Shown in pieces: positions 1-12,308 of a stretch of 64,000 bases of DNA. A program made the translations under genes and the position numbers. The stretch comes from Carya illinoinensis (taxonomy: Eukaryota > Streptophyta > Magnoliopsida > Fagales > Juglandaceae): assembly GCF_018687715.1 (NCBI RefSeq), contig NC_056765.1:14667001-14731000 (forward strand), given 5' to 3'. Position 1 is the stretch's first letter; each line of letters begins with the position of its first letter. The notes below the pieces were generated by a model. It did not search any database, was not told the DNA's origin, and saw only the letters and a program-made list of their open reading frames with translations.

Positions 1-545
1 CCAAATCACCCTCAAGTTAACTGGAACAAGCCTCAACACGAGACAATTCACTAGCCATTTGTTCTTTCTCTACTCGGGTTGATTGATGAAGGATAACATA
101 GATTGGTTCTCCTTCCCTAGCTGTAAATAGTCTTCAACCAAATTGGCTACTGAGCAGTCAACTCCCTTCGAGATAGTACATGAAATGTAAGAAAAAAAAA
201 TGGGGGGGGGGGGGGCTAAGAGAAGTTATAGGTGAGAGAATACTCAAAAGATGTTGAATAGTGGAGTGAAAAGCCTCCTCACAATGAGCACAAGAAGGTT
301 GTGAAGAGCTAGATGGGTGAGAACTAGAAGAACCCCGTGGATTTGGAACCTTGAAGGAAAGAGTAGCGAAGCCCCCTTGGGCAGGGACATCTTCAACTAA
401 TCTCAGAGAAGTAAGAGATGGAGCAATCATAGGCACTTTCGTCCGTTGACCTGAAGGGACCTCCATGTCATCGCCACGAGAGGTGATGCCTGAAAGGGAC
501 CAGCAAATGGAATTTCCTTTGGGAAGGTTGAGGAAGGCCCACCGC
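1..545. other. Unassigned left-edge DNA
   Basis: No recognisable gene. A 102-codon open frame on the minus strand (158-466) is rich in Ser and Pro and contains a CAHCEEAFH stretch, but I cannot assign it to a family and it ends without a clear structure. A run of about 13 G lies at 202-214, inside this frame. The segment could be the end of an element lying mostly outside the window. Confidence 0.3.
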
Positions 546-1797
546 TGATGTGCTTAATTTTTAAGTTTTGTCATACTATTATTCTTAATTTTATGCTAGT
601 TTGTATTTAATTTTCTTATTTATTAGAGTTTTTATTTATTTTGTTTTTTTTTTAGGAATAAATAAATTGAAGAAGTCATCAAGAGAATAGGAAACATTCA
701 ATTCTCAAAATTCCTGAAGTACCCTTCGGTAATTGGAGGATAACTTTTTCTAGACAACTCAAATAAGGGTAATTTAGGTGTCTACAGAAAGCCAAGAGAA
801 AATCCTAGAACTTTTGTGTAAATCCTTGGTCAAAAATGAATATCTAGAAGGCAGAAAGGTCGCATCAATTCAAAAGTTGTAAAACTACCGAATTCCAGAA
901 ATACCCTTCAGTATTTAGAGCATAACTTCTTGTAGAAAACTCCAATAAGGGCAATCTCCGAGACGAAACGGCGCTTCAAGCAAGAGGTCAAAAATCTGTA
1001 GAATTGGATTTCATCAACGATAGAGATTCTTGATCTACATAGAGTATCCTTCTTAACTCTTTAATCTTTTCTTTGTATAATTCTCATCATGAATTTCATA
1101 ATTATTATGGTTTGTTTTGATTTGATTATGAACAAATTTATATTGTTAAGGCTACAATGTAGCCTCTCCATGACAATCCCGAATCTTATTTCGTTGTGAT
1201 CATAATTTTATCATTCATTTTGAGTATACATCATTGAGTTTAATGCCTTCAATTATTGGCCAATAGTTGAATGATTTGTTGTGCATTTTAATTCGAGAGA
1301 TGACACATGTATGATGTATGCCACGAAAGACAGGAATGTGCCAACGTGATTTGTCTGGATTTAATGTAAAATATTATTAATCTTAATGTGCTCAAATGCT
1401 TTTAAATTTGTATAAACATATCGCGGGTTATCGTAGGTTGAGTAATTCTAATTCTATTCAGGAGAGACTATATAAGTTAGAATATTTCATCGTTAAATAG
1501 GATGATAATTGATTGATTGCATGGTTAGGATTTGGGATTGGATTGGCTAGGTGAGTCGGATGCCTTAGTGTTTTCTTCTTGGGTGAAATCTTCTTCTTTT
1601 CAAGTGTTTGGTCAATTCTTTAGTTGTTGATTTAATTTAATTTGTTGTTGTTTTTCTAATTCAAAATCCACCACTTTTCTTGATTTTCAAATAACTTAGA
1701 TTTAGAACAATTTCAATTGTTAATAGGTAAATAGTCCTCGTGGGCTCGACATCTTTCTTATCATTATATTACTTGGTACGATTTCGTACACTTGCAA
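546..1797 (+). mobile_element. Possible old solo LTR (Athila-like) or LTR fragment
   Basis: The stretch begins TGATGTGC and ends in CACTTGCA. The end is preceded by a 'tcctcgtgggctcgacat' phrase and an 'acttggtacgatttcgtac' phrase of the kind found near the 3' end of plant Athila/Tat-type LTRs. It contains two related copies of a block with 'cccttcggtaattgga' (about 710-776 and 891-955), also common in such LTRs. No 5-bp target duplication was found and no second LTR is present. The assignment rests on remembered family features and is tentative. Confidence 0.35.
710..955. repeat. Two diverged direct repeats
   Basis: The block at about 710-776 (starting ttcctgaagtacccttc) recurs at about 891-955 (ttccagaaatacccttc) with the same order of motifs: 'ataactt', 'ta-a-aactc' and 'aataagggtaat/caat'. 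The two copies differ at many positions, so the duplication is old. Confidence 0.55.
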
Positions 1798-3235
1798 AAT
1801 TTCACAACAAAGTGGTGTGCTTGGTCTTGGATAAGCAAGTCCATCAAAGAGGGCGGGCTAGGTTTGATGGAATTTTCAAAGATTCAACGAGTGTTGCACA
1901 TGAAGTTGGCTTGGCGTTTTTTGTCAATGGATTCATTGTGGTCGTGTTTTTTATTGTCGAAGTATGGTAGTGGGCAACATGTGTCTCTGTTGGAGGCGCA
2001 CAGGACTAGCTCAAGAATTTGAAAATCCATTGTGTCCGTTAGTCCTGATGTTTGTGTGGTGTCAAAAACAAGGGTGAAGGAAGGTTTGGCATCTTTTTGG
2101 TCTAATCGATGGTTTTCAGATGGACCTTTGTCTCACATGGTTGATGTGGTCACAATGCCGTCTTTGTTAGTCAAGGATGTGTGGGTTGGTGATAATTGGA
2201 ATTGTGAGATGCTAGAACAATTAATTGGGGCAAAAATGACTGAGGAAATGATTAGAAAGGTTTGTGTAGGCAGGTCAAGGTAAGATGTACTGGTGTGGAA
2301 ACTAGCTCAAGATGGTCATTTCACTATAGCATCTCCCTGGGAGTTTACTTGGATGGACTGGATCTGGAACAACCTATTGCTAAAGAAGATATCAGTTTGC
2401 ATGTGGTGCACTCGGTTTAAATTTTTATCTGTTGATGACAAGGTGCAATCACATGGAATTGAGATGGCTTCCAAATGTGATTGTTACTCTTTACCAAAAA
2501 AGAAAACATTGGATCATGTGCTTGTGACATGTTAGATTGTGGTGCAAGTATGGCATCTGGCATCTTCAATGTTGGGAGTTTCTTCCATGCATTCTAGTAG
2601 TTGGTGTCACCGAGTGGAGGTTTGGCTTAGTTGTGCAAAAAAAGGCACTAAGTTGGATCTGCTAATTGGTATCCTACTTAGTATTCTAACGTGGTGTTTG
2701 TGGAAACAGCGATGCAATGTTCGGATGGAAGGAGTACAGGAAAATTCAATGAGTGTTTGGAGGTCCATTCGGCTTTGGCTAGGCAACCTGGTAAATGAAA
2801 TGGATGATATAAAGTTGTCTTAGCTTGATTATCAAATTTTGAGTGCATTGGATATTCCGACTCATGTTTGTTCAATGCAGAAATTTTAGGAGGTTACTTG
2901 GTTGAAACCTCCTTGTGGCCGGTGGAAACTAAATGTGGATGGTAGTTGTCATGGGAACCCATGCAATTGTGGTGGGGGTGGAGTGTTACGGGATCACAAG
3001 GACCACATCAAGGCAGGTTTTCTTGCATAATATGGCTTCGAAACCAACAATGAGGCTGAGTTACGACCACTGTTGTAAGGGGTTAGATTGTGTAAAGCTA
3101 TGGCCTGTACACACGTTATTCTGGAATGCGACTCTAAGATCGTGGTGGATTGGCTGAATAATAGATATTGTAGTTTATGGTATCTTTGGTACTACTGGGA
3201 TGATCTTATTTAGGAGTTAGATAGGTTGCAATATC
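1798..3235 (+). pseudogene. Decayed LINE ORF2, 3' part (RT tail, zf-RVT, RNase H)
   Basis: Successive broken frames on the plus strand follow the order of the C-terminal half of a plant LINE ORF2. The post-RT region with SIKEGGLGLMEF and LAWRFLS is at 1800-1990. A zf-RVT-like stretch with MWCTRFKF and LDHVLVTC is at 2290-2535. A linker with WCLWKQRCNV follows at 2690-2720. A type-I RNase H start, RWKLNVDGSCHGNP followed by GGGGVLRDH, is at 2920-3000. Several stops and frame changes make it non-functional. The RNase H is cut off near 3235, immediately before the CACTA end at 3242, so that element probably inserted into it. Confidence 0.75.
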
Positions 3236-4336
3236 AAGTGGCACTACAAAAAAAGATAGAATAGCAAATCATATAGAACTTTGAACTTGTTGGCCAGTTT
3301 CAAGAATCTGTCAACACAGAGGAAGCCTCGATCACACTAGCAAATGTAAAGATATTAGGCCAAAAGCTCTACAGTTGCATTTTCATATTAACCTCAAGCG
3401 ACCTGCTAGCATATTCAATCGAGTTGCTGTAATTAGAAATCAAAACATGGAAGATAATAAATGGTATTTCTAGGACCAACTGTTATATTTCCTGTAAAAG
3501 TAATAGGAAAAAAACAAAGTTTATAAATGAAATTTTTATATTGTCCTATTGTTCCTGTATGCTAGACTGTTAGTTAAGTTGCCTAAATGGACTTTATCAT
3601 GGTCTAACTCATTTGGTGCCTTTCCATTTTCTAACATGTAATCCTAGTGGCATGATGGTGACTATATTCTACAGCCATTCATAAACATATGACCTCAACA
3701 TGTATAGGAGGGTAGAAGTTGTGATAATTTTTGTGTTTGGGGTAGAAGTTGTAGAATGTGATGAGAACCTTAATTTTATTTCTCTCCATGGCTTCACCAC
3801 GATTATTTCTTCAGTATTACTCAAATCAAGTGCATAATTATGCATCAATGCATGAATATATACTCTGATGCAGGAAAAATTTGATTACAAATCAAACACA
3901 AATAAAAAAAAATCAGTATTACTCTGACCAAGTGCATAATTATGCATTGGAGTGCAAGAAGTTTTTTTTATCAGTATCCATCATAGTGCATGAATATTCC
4001 TCGATATAGTCATTCCATACAGAGTTATCTGCAATAACCATCTTTTGTGTCTCATCCCACCTAAATCCTTTATGAGCAAGGAGCCCCTTTAAAATCCCAA
4101 ACTGCTTCTTCCATGTTTTTGTTTGGGGTGCACACTTGTTTTTAATTGTATTAAATAAAATAGATTTTCTTTAAATCTTATTCTAAATTAAACTAATTAC
4201 TAATTTTAACCACATGAAAACTTAGAAAATTAAGTTCATAAACCTAAGATTATAGTAGGTATAGTGATTCCTATAGGTTTAATTTTGAAGTAAAGAGTAA
4301 TGCATCTATGCCCTGTGGTTCCCTTGTTATTTGTAG

Positions 4337-4740
4337 ATACAAGGCATTTCATGAAGTTGATGGAATAGAAGTTGCTTGGAACCAGGTGAATATTGATTAT
4401 GTATTGCAGTCACCAGAACAGCTGGAAATATTATATTCAAAAGTTCTATAATTCTTGGGTTGATGATAAGAGCAAGGCCATTAACCTAATAACAGAGTTG
4501 TTCACTTCTGGGAGTTTGAGACAGTGAGTTTTTTTTGTACTGTTAGCCTTTTTTTTTTTTTGGGTTCAATGATAATTTATAGCATACATGGTTTCATTCT
4601 ATTCTAGATATCGAAAGAAGCATAAAAATGTTGATATGAAGGCAATCAAGAATTGGGCTAGGCAGGTTCTTCAAGGTTTAAGCTATTTGCATGGCCACAA
4701 TCACTGTGTACATTGCAAGACCATCAACCTAATATTTGTG
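4337..4740 (+). pseudogene. Captured WNK kinase fragment (two exons)
   Basis: The sequence encodes the N-lobe of a plant WNK (With-No-Lysine) Ser/Thr kinase. Exon 1 follows a TTTGTAG acceptor at 4331-4336 and reads [17 protein letters not shown], the WNK segment after the glycine loop, then [15 protein letters not shown] donor lies at 4524 and an ATTCTAG acceptor ends at 4607. Exon 2 begins [19 protein letters not shown] and continues into SYLHGH. The intron falls in phase 2 and the frame joins exactly across it. About 14 residues are missing after YSKV together with a frame change near 4450. The catalytic HRD is degraded to HCK, so the piece cannot be an active kinase. It lies inside CACTA-1 in the same orientation. 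Confidence 0.85.
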
Positions 4741-5078
4741 TCACAATGTGTGTTGTCGATTTTTCGTTGAATGTTCCCTTTATATTTTTTAATAGCTGAT
4801 GGTCCATGATATACCATGGAGAGGATAGCATTACAGAAAACTGGGGGCTATTGCCGTTGCAATATAATTTACTAAATTTATTTTTCCAAGTTGAGTTGTT
4901 TTTTTATTTAGAGTTACATGGGCCAAATAAACCTTGCTACTACTCAATTTAACATATTATCACATGGCTATCACCTTTAGACATCAAGCAATATGAATGC
5001 CTGACCATTATTTGAGTAGTTAAATGTGAGATGCTGTTGACTTACTCTTTACATTGTATGACTCCATGTTTTGTACAG

Positions 5079-5247
5079 CTTCCAGCAACTCTGCAATCAG
5101 GTGTTACGGTAGTTGTATCTCCCCTACTTTCCCTCATCCAGGATCAAATTATCACCCTGAACCTCAAGTTCGGAATACCTGCAACTTTTTTGAATTCTCA
5201 ACAAACTGCTTCCCAAGCAACAGCTGTCCTCCAAGAACTAAGGCAAG
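5079..5247 (+). pseudogene. Captured RecQ-type DNA helicase exon
   Basis: A single exon-like stretch, preceded by a TTGTACAG acceptor and followed by an AAG|GTTCAG donor-like site, encodes LPATLQSGVTVVVSPLLSL, then IQDQI and FGIPATFLNSQQT. This is the segment just after the Walker A region (motif Ia) of plant RecQ-like helicases, family members with 3'-5' ATP-dependent unwinding activity. No Walker A, DEAH or HRDC parts are present. It is open with no internal stop over 56 codons. It lies about 340 bp downstream of the WNK fragment in CACTA-1. Two unrelated gene pieces this close is typical of transduplicated exons. Confidence 0.82.
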
Positions 5248-5677
5248 GTTCAGTTCGTCTTTGAACTCATATCTGCTAAGAGAAGTATATTTATCTTTTG
5301 CCCAAAAATTTTCTTAATTATTGTTAAGAAATCAGAGAAAGGGAAAAAAACAAAAAACAAAAGATGCTTCTTGATCCTAGGCAATCAAAAAGCCCTGTAG
5401 ATTATGATTTTAATGGAAGCTTATGGAATGAAACTTGCTTTCCACAAGTCAAGAGCCTGAGGTATTTTTTGAATCATCCAACAACTGTGAATAACAAAAA
5501 GAACAAGGTATTTTTTGCAGTCCACAGATGATACAAAGTTTGGTTGTTAGGTGAACTGATTGCATCTTCCCATCTCATTTAAGGTCAATTTCTGCACTGC
5601 AGTTTGCTTATTGGTCACTTTATCAATTATGTACATGTATATATATTTTTAGCAGAGATATTTTGAATTTTTTGTAG

Positions 5678-5841
5678 ATTGGAGATTTGAGAATTCCATG
5701 GGTGCAGCAAATCCAAATGAAGAGGGCCCAAAACTTGAAGATTCCAGCTCTCCACATGATGAAACCAAAGTCGATCTACTGCCCCGAGAGGACTATGACC
5801 AAAATAATGTCTCCAAAATCAAAATGATTCATATATTGTAA
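5678..5841 (+). pseudogene. Unidentified exon-like coding fragment in CACTA-1
   Basis: After a TTTTTTGTAG acceptor-like site a 53-codon frame reads WRFENSMGAANPNEEGPKLE, then a Ser/Pro/Asp-rich stretch, and ends in TAA at 5839-5841. The composition (acidic, hydrophilic, no low-complexity repeats) looks like real coding sequence. A second possible piece, DYDFNGSLWNETCFPQVKSL, lies at about 5400-5460. I do not recognise the protein. It could be a third captured gene fragment or the C-terminus of a decayed transposon ORF. Confidence 0.35.
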
Positions 5842-6279
5842 TATTTTATTTTATAATATTGCAATGTATAAATACAATATAATGTAGTGAATTATATTGT
5901 GTGTTGCATACATTTTTACATGATGAATATTGTATATATTTTCTTTTTCATGCATTTAGTTAAAATGGTAATTAGTTTCTAACTTTAGTTATTTTTCACA
6001 TAAAGTTTTCTATTTTGATATATTTTTATTATTATGGACCATGTTCAATGCATTATGTTTTTTAATATGATTTTTTGAAATATATGCTTGTAATTTTTTT
6101 TTTTAAATTAAGATTTTCAAGATTAATTTTTATTTTTTTGCAAAAATTTAATAATATATAGGCTTTTCTATTTATTAAAAAAAAAACGAAGAAAAAAGAG
6201 AAAACCTGGGTTCAGTGCGAAACCCAGATTCCGGGTTTTAAAGAATCTGGATTCATCCGGGTTCCAACCCGGGTCATAC

Positions 6280-6606
6280 ATCGGTGCATTTATCAATTAC
6301 CGGTGTTTCGTTGATCAATTTTCGGCATTTTGTAAACACCGCCAATGCTATATAATTATTACCGGCGTAACACTATAAACACCGGAAAAGTACTTATGTA
6401 TCGGCGTAAAATTAATCAATGGCCGACATTTCTTCAAACGATATAAACACCAAAAAATTCAACACCTTACCAGCATAAACTCTATTAATTGTCAGTGTTT
6501 TGGGAAACGCCGCTGATGCTATATATTATTATCGGCGGTATATTATAAACGCCGACAAACATAGTTAATATAACGGCATATAATCACTGAATTATTGGCG
6601 TTTGTT
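6280..6606. repeat. CACTA-1 3' subterminal repeats, inner part
   Basis: Multiple degenerate copies of motifs such as GGCGTTTATA, TAAACGCCGACA and ATTACCGGCGTA occur in both orientations. They are interrupted at 6606 by the LTR element and resume at 12967. Such arrays bind the element's own TNPA-like protein in known En/Spm elements; that role is inferred here. Confidence 0.75.
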
Positions 6607-6611
6607 TAAAC
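6607..6611. other. Target site duplication TAAAC (left copy)
   Basis: The 5-bp TAAAC precedes the LTR start TGTGATGCC at 6612. The same TAAAC follows the right LTR end at 12962-12966. This fixes both boundaries of the inserted LTR element. Confidence 0.85.
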
Positions 6612-7169
6612 TGTGATGCCCCAAAATCCCCACGCACGAACACGGGAAAGTCGAGACGTCCAGATGATGACAACACGGGTCACCACCCTATCGACAAGTG
6701 CCAAGTGTGTGTAAAAGCAACAAATGTGCAGAGAAACACGCAGCGGATAACGAAAGTCATAAACTAAGTACCAGAATTTTTTCTTAATATAATACAAAGC
6801 TGTTCAAAATATACATAATAAAATATTACGAATTACAAATATTATTTAAAGCAACAACAAGATATCAACTTCAAAACTCAGATCTCCGGCGGAGCCGCAT
6901 CCTCGCGCTCAGCCTCCTCCTCTTCCTCGAACTCTGCACCAAAATCTACGGTACCAAAAATGGTGCCGCAGGTAAGTAAAATCCAAACACCACTTGATAA
7001 AAACATATAGAACTCAAACAATATGCATGAAAGAATGCAATGCACATGTCCCATAAAACCATATTTTTCCACGCACGCCAAAAACCCGTTTGGCCCAAAA
7101 ACATAACCTTAAAACCAAGCCTCGCCATTATCCCAAATAATGGCCCAAAAACCAAACCATCAGATCACT

Positions 7170-7345
7170 GTAGGCGGGAATCGCAGGCGGGACTCTACCA
7201 CCATCCCTGCTCACCACCATCCCTACGCGTGCACCGTAGGCGGGAATCACAGGCTGGACTCTACCACCATCCCTATGCCGTGTGCACCATAGGCGGGAAT
7301 CGCAGGCGGGACTATACCACCATCCCTGCTTACCACCATCCCTAC
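7170..7345. repeat. Short tandem repeats inside the LTR
   Basis: Three copies of a unit starting TAGGCGGGAATC and containing CTACCACCATCCCT begin at 7171, 7237 and 7290. Spacings are 66 and 53 bp, the last being shortened. Confidence 0.75.
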
Positions 7346-7464
7346 ACGTGCCTCTGAATCAAACCAATTAAACCGTATGCACCATGACCTCCCCTAGGGG
7401 TCATCCGCACACCCTGGCTCCAGTGCCACATCGCAGGTAACGACTACGCATGTGACACCTAAAC

Positions 7465-7610
7465 GAGCGATGCCCAGTTCCGCGCCCCGCGTGTTCGTAG
7501 CCAAGCATCCTCTAGCCCTTGCTAGCGAAGGGCCACGGAGTCGGTGAGTAGAGCGATGCCCAGTTCCACGCCCGACGCGTTCGTAGCCAAGCATCCCCTA
7601 GTCCCGCTCC
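7465..7610. repeat. 86-bp-spaced direct repeat inside the LTR
   Basis: GAGCGATGCCCAGTTCC followed by TTCGTAGCCAAGCATCC occurs at 7465 and again at 7551. Confidence 0.75.
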
Positions 7611-9076
7611 CATCGTCGCCCAGCGACAACTTAGGGGACGTCACTTAGTTTATTACGCTCCCGAGTGACCAGAGGAGCTCCACCGAGATAATAACCCATC
7701 CCGGCTTGGGCTCGTGAGACACACGCACCCGAAAATCAATTTACACCAATAAAACAGGATTTTCTCAAATTAAATAAAATGCACGTGCATGCACCATGTA
7801 AAATGCAACCTCAATGCACAAAACAACCAACCAACCATAAATCAACAAATCAAGCAACTCCGTCCTCAATCCATCCGACCCCCGAACTCCTCGGACTCAG
7901 TCCGAAATCAACCAACCAACAACAAATATTTATTGAATGAGCAAAATATATTTAAATCTGAAAGTAGGGTTTGGAAAATACTTACAGCGCTATATGGTAT
8001 TTTTAGAAAGCTCGCGGCGTTGCAAACGGCGGAGGAAAAGCAACGTAACAGTGTATTTTACACTGTGGCCGTGAGTAATAAATTACCCACTTTCGAACGG
8101 TGACAAACCAAGGTACGAAATTGATAGGGAATGGTCTTGAGATATTTATGGAGTTAAAGGAAACAAGTTTTGGCCGTGGGTGGTGGTGGAAATGGCGGTG
8201 GAAGGCCAAAAAGGGGCTGAACGGAGATGAGCTCGTGGGAGCTACTCCGACAACGGATCGGGGCCAAAATTAGGTGGGTTAGGTCGGGAAGAGGTAGGAG
8301 AAGAAGCTGTGAAGAGATGGTGGCCGGAGGTGGTGCGACGGCCCCGAAATCGGTGAAAAACCGTGTGGCTTGGCGGAGCTCGTGGTGGCTAACGGTGGCT
8401 CGGATGGTGGTGAAACTTGGTGGGGATGTTCACCGGTGAGAGGGGAAGAAAACTGGGTGGGTGGTGTAGCCCACGCAGTCGGTGAGCGGCGGTTCTGGGC
8501 TACGAAAGAAACCGGCGACAGGGGAGAAAAACAGGGCAGGTGCCGTGACTTCCAGGGGCTCGTGGCGGCTAACGGCTGGTCCGATGGCTCTGAAAATTGG
8601 TGGGGATGATCTCTGGTGGAAGGGGAAGAGAATGGTGGTCGTGGTGCACTGCACGGTGGCCAGATGGCGGCGCACTGTGCTGGTAAACAGGCAGTGACGG
8701 GAAGGGGCAGGAGAGCTGCTGCGCACGAGGAGAGAGAGAAATCGAGGAAGAAAAGAAGAAGGAAAAGAAAGAAAGGAAAGAAAAGAAGAAAAAGAAAAAG
8801 GAAAAGGAAAAGAAAAAAAGAGAAAATAAAAGAGATGAGGTCCAATCCTCACTCCGGAAACCAAAACAGATCCGTCGAAAACGATATTAAAAACCGTAAA
8901 ACGACTAAATAAATTAAACACAACATCAAATAAATTAAAACCAATTAAAATACATTAATTTAAAATAAATAAACCAATATATTAATTAAATTAAAAACAC
9001 TCATTCAGTGAAAATACACGCAAAAGCGGGTCATCATATCCTCCCCCCTTAAAAACAAATTTCGTCCTCGAAATTT

Positions 9077-11604
9077 GCAAGATCAAACACCAGTGCCAAA
9101 AGATACAGGATACAACTCTGAACCTAATTGAGAGATACATACCATCAACAACTCCCAACAAATCTAAAGGTTATTATCTTCACACCATAAATGGCTAATA
9201 TCGACAACGCCTCTGCTTTACCTTCCGAATTTTCATCCTATCCCAACCTTGGTAACCTAACAGCCACTTCCAAAGTTAACCATCCATAAACCAAATTGCA
9301 CGACCAAAAGATTAATCTCCCATTAAAACTTTGAATCACTACTAAATCTTCAAAATCAGCACAAAATTTGAACTTCTAAGAATCTCCAAAAATCATGTTT
9401 TCGCGCGCACTCTGATAACTCACCAAAATATATAAAGACTATATCCTTAAAAATTAATATCATGAAATATAAGCTCAATCCACACCTAATCACAAGAAAA
9501 CCTTTACTACTTTTCCATAGAAAAAAAAATCATATACTTCCAAAAACCACAAATCTTCACTCATTCCTCAATTGGCCATCGCTGCCCTAAACGAAAACCA
9601 ACATTCCGCAAAAATACATCCATTGATTGATGACGGAAACCAGTACTAATCAACCTCTAGGCCCCAATTTGAAAACACATAACATCTTCCCAAAATACAC
9701 CTGTCTCTTCTCAAGATAAGGAACATCTCCAAAAGGCCCAAGTCCTTCCCAGCCAACCAACGAGAGCGCCTATAACCTCTATCCGATATCCCACACTTCA
9801 AGCTCATTACCTATATTTTGAATAACATCTAATCTTGCAATAACTAACTCACTATAAACTACCATTGTCTTCACCTAGACATAATCGAAACGCTCTTGGT
9901 AACTCACCCACCTACTTGTACTCTCAAAAACTCTAGTTTTAGCATAACTAAATCCTTCAATAGCACTTCACAAATAAAACTCAAGACAGGTCATACTGTT
10001 TAAATCTTCAATCCATCAAAACTATTAAACAACATTCAAGGATCGTACTGCTTATTACTTCATACATATGATCATGCCACCCACCTTTGATGCATAAGTT
10101 TCAACTTCCAAGATTTATTACTTCATACACCACACATGGTGACCTAACAATCTCTTTTCAAGTTAAATAACCATATTCCCAATTCTCCCAACTGGATACT
10201 TGATCTCCAAAGAAAAGTATAGTCTCACCAATTTAAATTCCTATGACTTCAAGTCGCAATTAATTTTCAAGATAAACACAACAGTCGTTTCAAACCATCA
10301 TCCCAATGGGTAACCCGCTTCGACTGCACATTCCGTTCAACTTATCAAACGACTCAAAGCCAAAATCTCTTGAATTTAATATTACCACACAGATTCCTCT
10401 TCAACTCCTACCAAGCCAAAAAAAATAGATGAGACTAGAACCAGCACTCCCCGAAATCCATACGCACTTACCATTACTACTCACCGATCTCATGTACTCT
10501 TAGCCAACACCAAAAATCATTCAAACGTACAAGTGACCCATTATCACATTTCCATCACCTGGACTCATATCCTCAACTCAACAAGAATCATTCCTGAATC
10601 TACTCAACTTATATCCTTAAATCAGCAACTAGCCATTGCTTAAATTTTGGTACCGAGAATGACCTTAGACCTGCTAAGAATCCATTCCCAAAAGTCTACG
10701 GATCATATAACCTCAAATTCAATCATATTCAATACCAACACAAAATCTACTATTTCCAACACCCTGATGGACCTATATCTTTCGAATCGATAAAAATCAT
10801 TTCCCAAAATCTACTACTACAACCTAGAGTTAACAATAATTATTTTCTAATCTAACTCGATATCTTCAATCCCCAAAGAAATACACGAACTAGATCATTA
10901 CCTCCAATCCTCAAAGGAATCTACTCTAGAAAATTTTCATATTAATAACTCAACTCCAAATAACCCCATTTTAATGGTTACAAACTAATCACTCACTAGA
11001 GTAGATCAAGCTACAGCACTAAGTCTGTAAAACTAAGAACTCAATTCTTATTATAAATCAGTCCTTCAACTCTGCAATTCTAAAACCTTAAATCAAATAA
11101 GAATCATCTTTCGGAATTTCTAAGATCAAAGAACTTACATCCCTTAATAGAACAATCAACTCCCAAATCTTTCAAATTCTAAAACATTAATAGATAATAA
11201 ATCATTTTCTGAAATTCTCAAGATTGGTGGTTTTAATCCAAAACATTCACCTTAAAAGCTTGTAAAATCTAAAGCCCCAATTGCCACCAAATTATTCATC
11301 CGAATCACGAAATCTAAAACTCGAAATTTAATTATTTCCCCCCAAAGCTTGTCGAACCTAACACCTTAATTACCATAAACTTATATTCCAAAAATCTATA
11401 AGGCCCCAAACTTTAAAACTTTGTCGAAACTTCATAGAATCTAACATCGAAATTTGTTGAACTTACAACCTACTACGTTATAGACCATTTCATAAACTCC
11501 ACGGAACCAAAGAACTCAATTATTCTACTTCCCACCCAAATCATACCACTCTCTCTAAGCCTCGATAATAAAAACAAACCACACAAGGCGTTTATCACTA
11601 AAGA
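9077..11604. other. Noncoding interior of the gag-only element
   Basis: This is 2.5 kb between gag and the 3' LTR. It is C/A-rich on the plus strand, has many stops in all frames, and shows no protease, RT, RNase H or integrase motif. It occupies the place where pol would lie in an autonomous gypsy element. Confidence 0.6.
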
Positions 11605-12308
11605 TTAGATTAGACCCCTACCTGCCATGACTCCAGCATTCTGAGTCTCCGTAACCTCGCCTCCAACGGTACCAAGAGTCAGAGCGTACATTTGAGCCCG
11701 AGCTAATTGCCTCTGGTTAGTTCTATCACTGCGACGAGCTCCACGGCTTCCTTGAACTCGACTAGGGCACTCACGAGCAAGATGCCCCGTCTGGCCGCAT
11801 TCAAAACATTGGTTACTACCCAGACGACACTCGCCTCCGTGAGCTCTATTACATCTTCCACAAACTGGCACTCGTCCTCCCATACGCACTCCCGAGGCTG
11901 CTTGTGGTCGAGTCCAGGCCTGCTGAACAAACTTCTGAGGCGAACCCGAACTACTTCCTTCATCAATAAAACTCCGCCTCTTTTGTCCTGGAGGGGAGCC
12001 CATACTCAGATTATTCTCTCGCTCTACAAGAGTGGCCACATCCACTAAATCCTGAAAAGTTGTAATCCGGTCGCAACTACCATTCTGCGTATATCAGGAC
12101 GTAGACCCTCCTGGAAACGCTCGGCTCGCATTTCCTCTGTGGCGATGAGGTGGGGAGCAAATTGCCCAAGTTCTATAAATCTCCGAGCGTACTGTTCCAC
12201 GGTCATGCTCCCTTGAACCAAACTTGAGAACTCTCTTGCTTTTTGCCGCCTCACGGAAGCGGGAAAGAAGCGATCATTAAACTCTTTCTTAAAGCGCTGC
12301 CAGGTCAC
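11605..12308 (-). pseudogene. gag: Gag of the LTR element (Retrotrans_gag plus zinc knuckle), frameshifted
   Basis: The upstream part (12308-12050) matches a Ty3/gypsy Retrotrans_gag domain: WQRFKKEFNDRFFP, then TVEQYARRFIELGQFAP and RAERFQEGLRPDIRR. The downstream part contains a CCHC zinc knuckle, CFECGQTGHLARECP, preceded by a second Cys/His cluster, CGRCNRAHGGEC. A single-base frame change near 12047-12060 separates the two parts. The usual N-terminal gag region upstream of 12308 is missing and replaced by noncoding DNA. Gag coats retroelement RNA; this copy is broken and no pol follows. Confidence 0.85.

Larger units (their letters stand above)
6612..9036 (-). repeat. Long LTR (3' LTR of the minus-strand element), about 2.4 kb
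   Basis: It begins TGTGATGCCCCAAAATCCCC and ends near GGGTCATCA, just before the C-rich polypurine complement. It contains internal tandem repeats (7170-7345 and 7465-7600) and a long purine-rich tract at 8720-8840. The frames found here on both strands are low-complexity and not credible genes. Its partner at 12910-12961 is only 52 bp, so most of that copy has been lost. Confidence 0.65.

Noticed and set aside
158..466. 102-codon minus-strand frame near the left edge
   Set aside because: Ser/Pro-rich, overlaps a poly-G run, and matches no family I know; mentioned only as part of unassigned DNA.
7040..7357. 105-codon plus-strand frame
   Set aside because: It is the translation of LTR tandem repeats (His/Pro/Arg repeats), not a gene.
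8279..8921. Several overlapping long frames on both strands
   Set aside because: They run through a purine/pyrimidine-skewed tract of the LTR (Phe/Leu- or Arg/Lys-rich low complexity).
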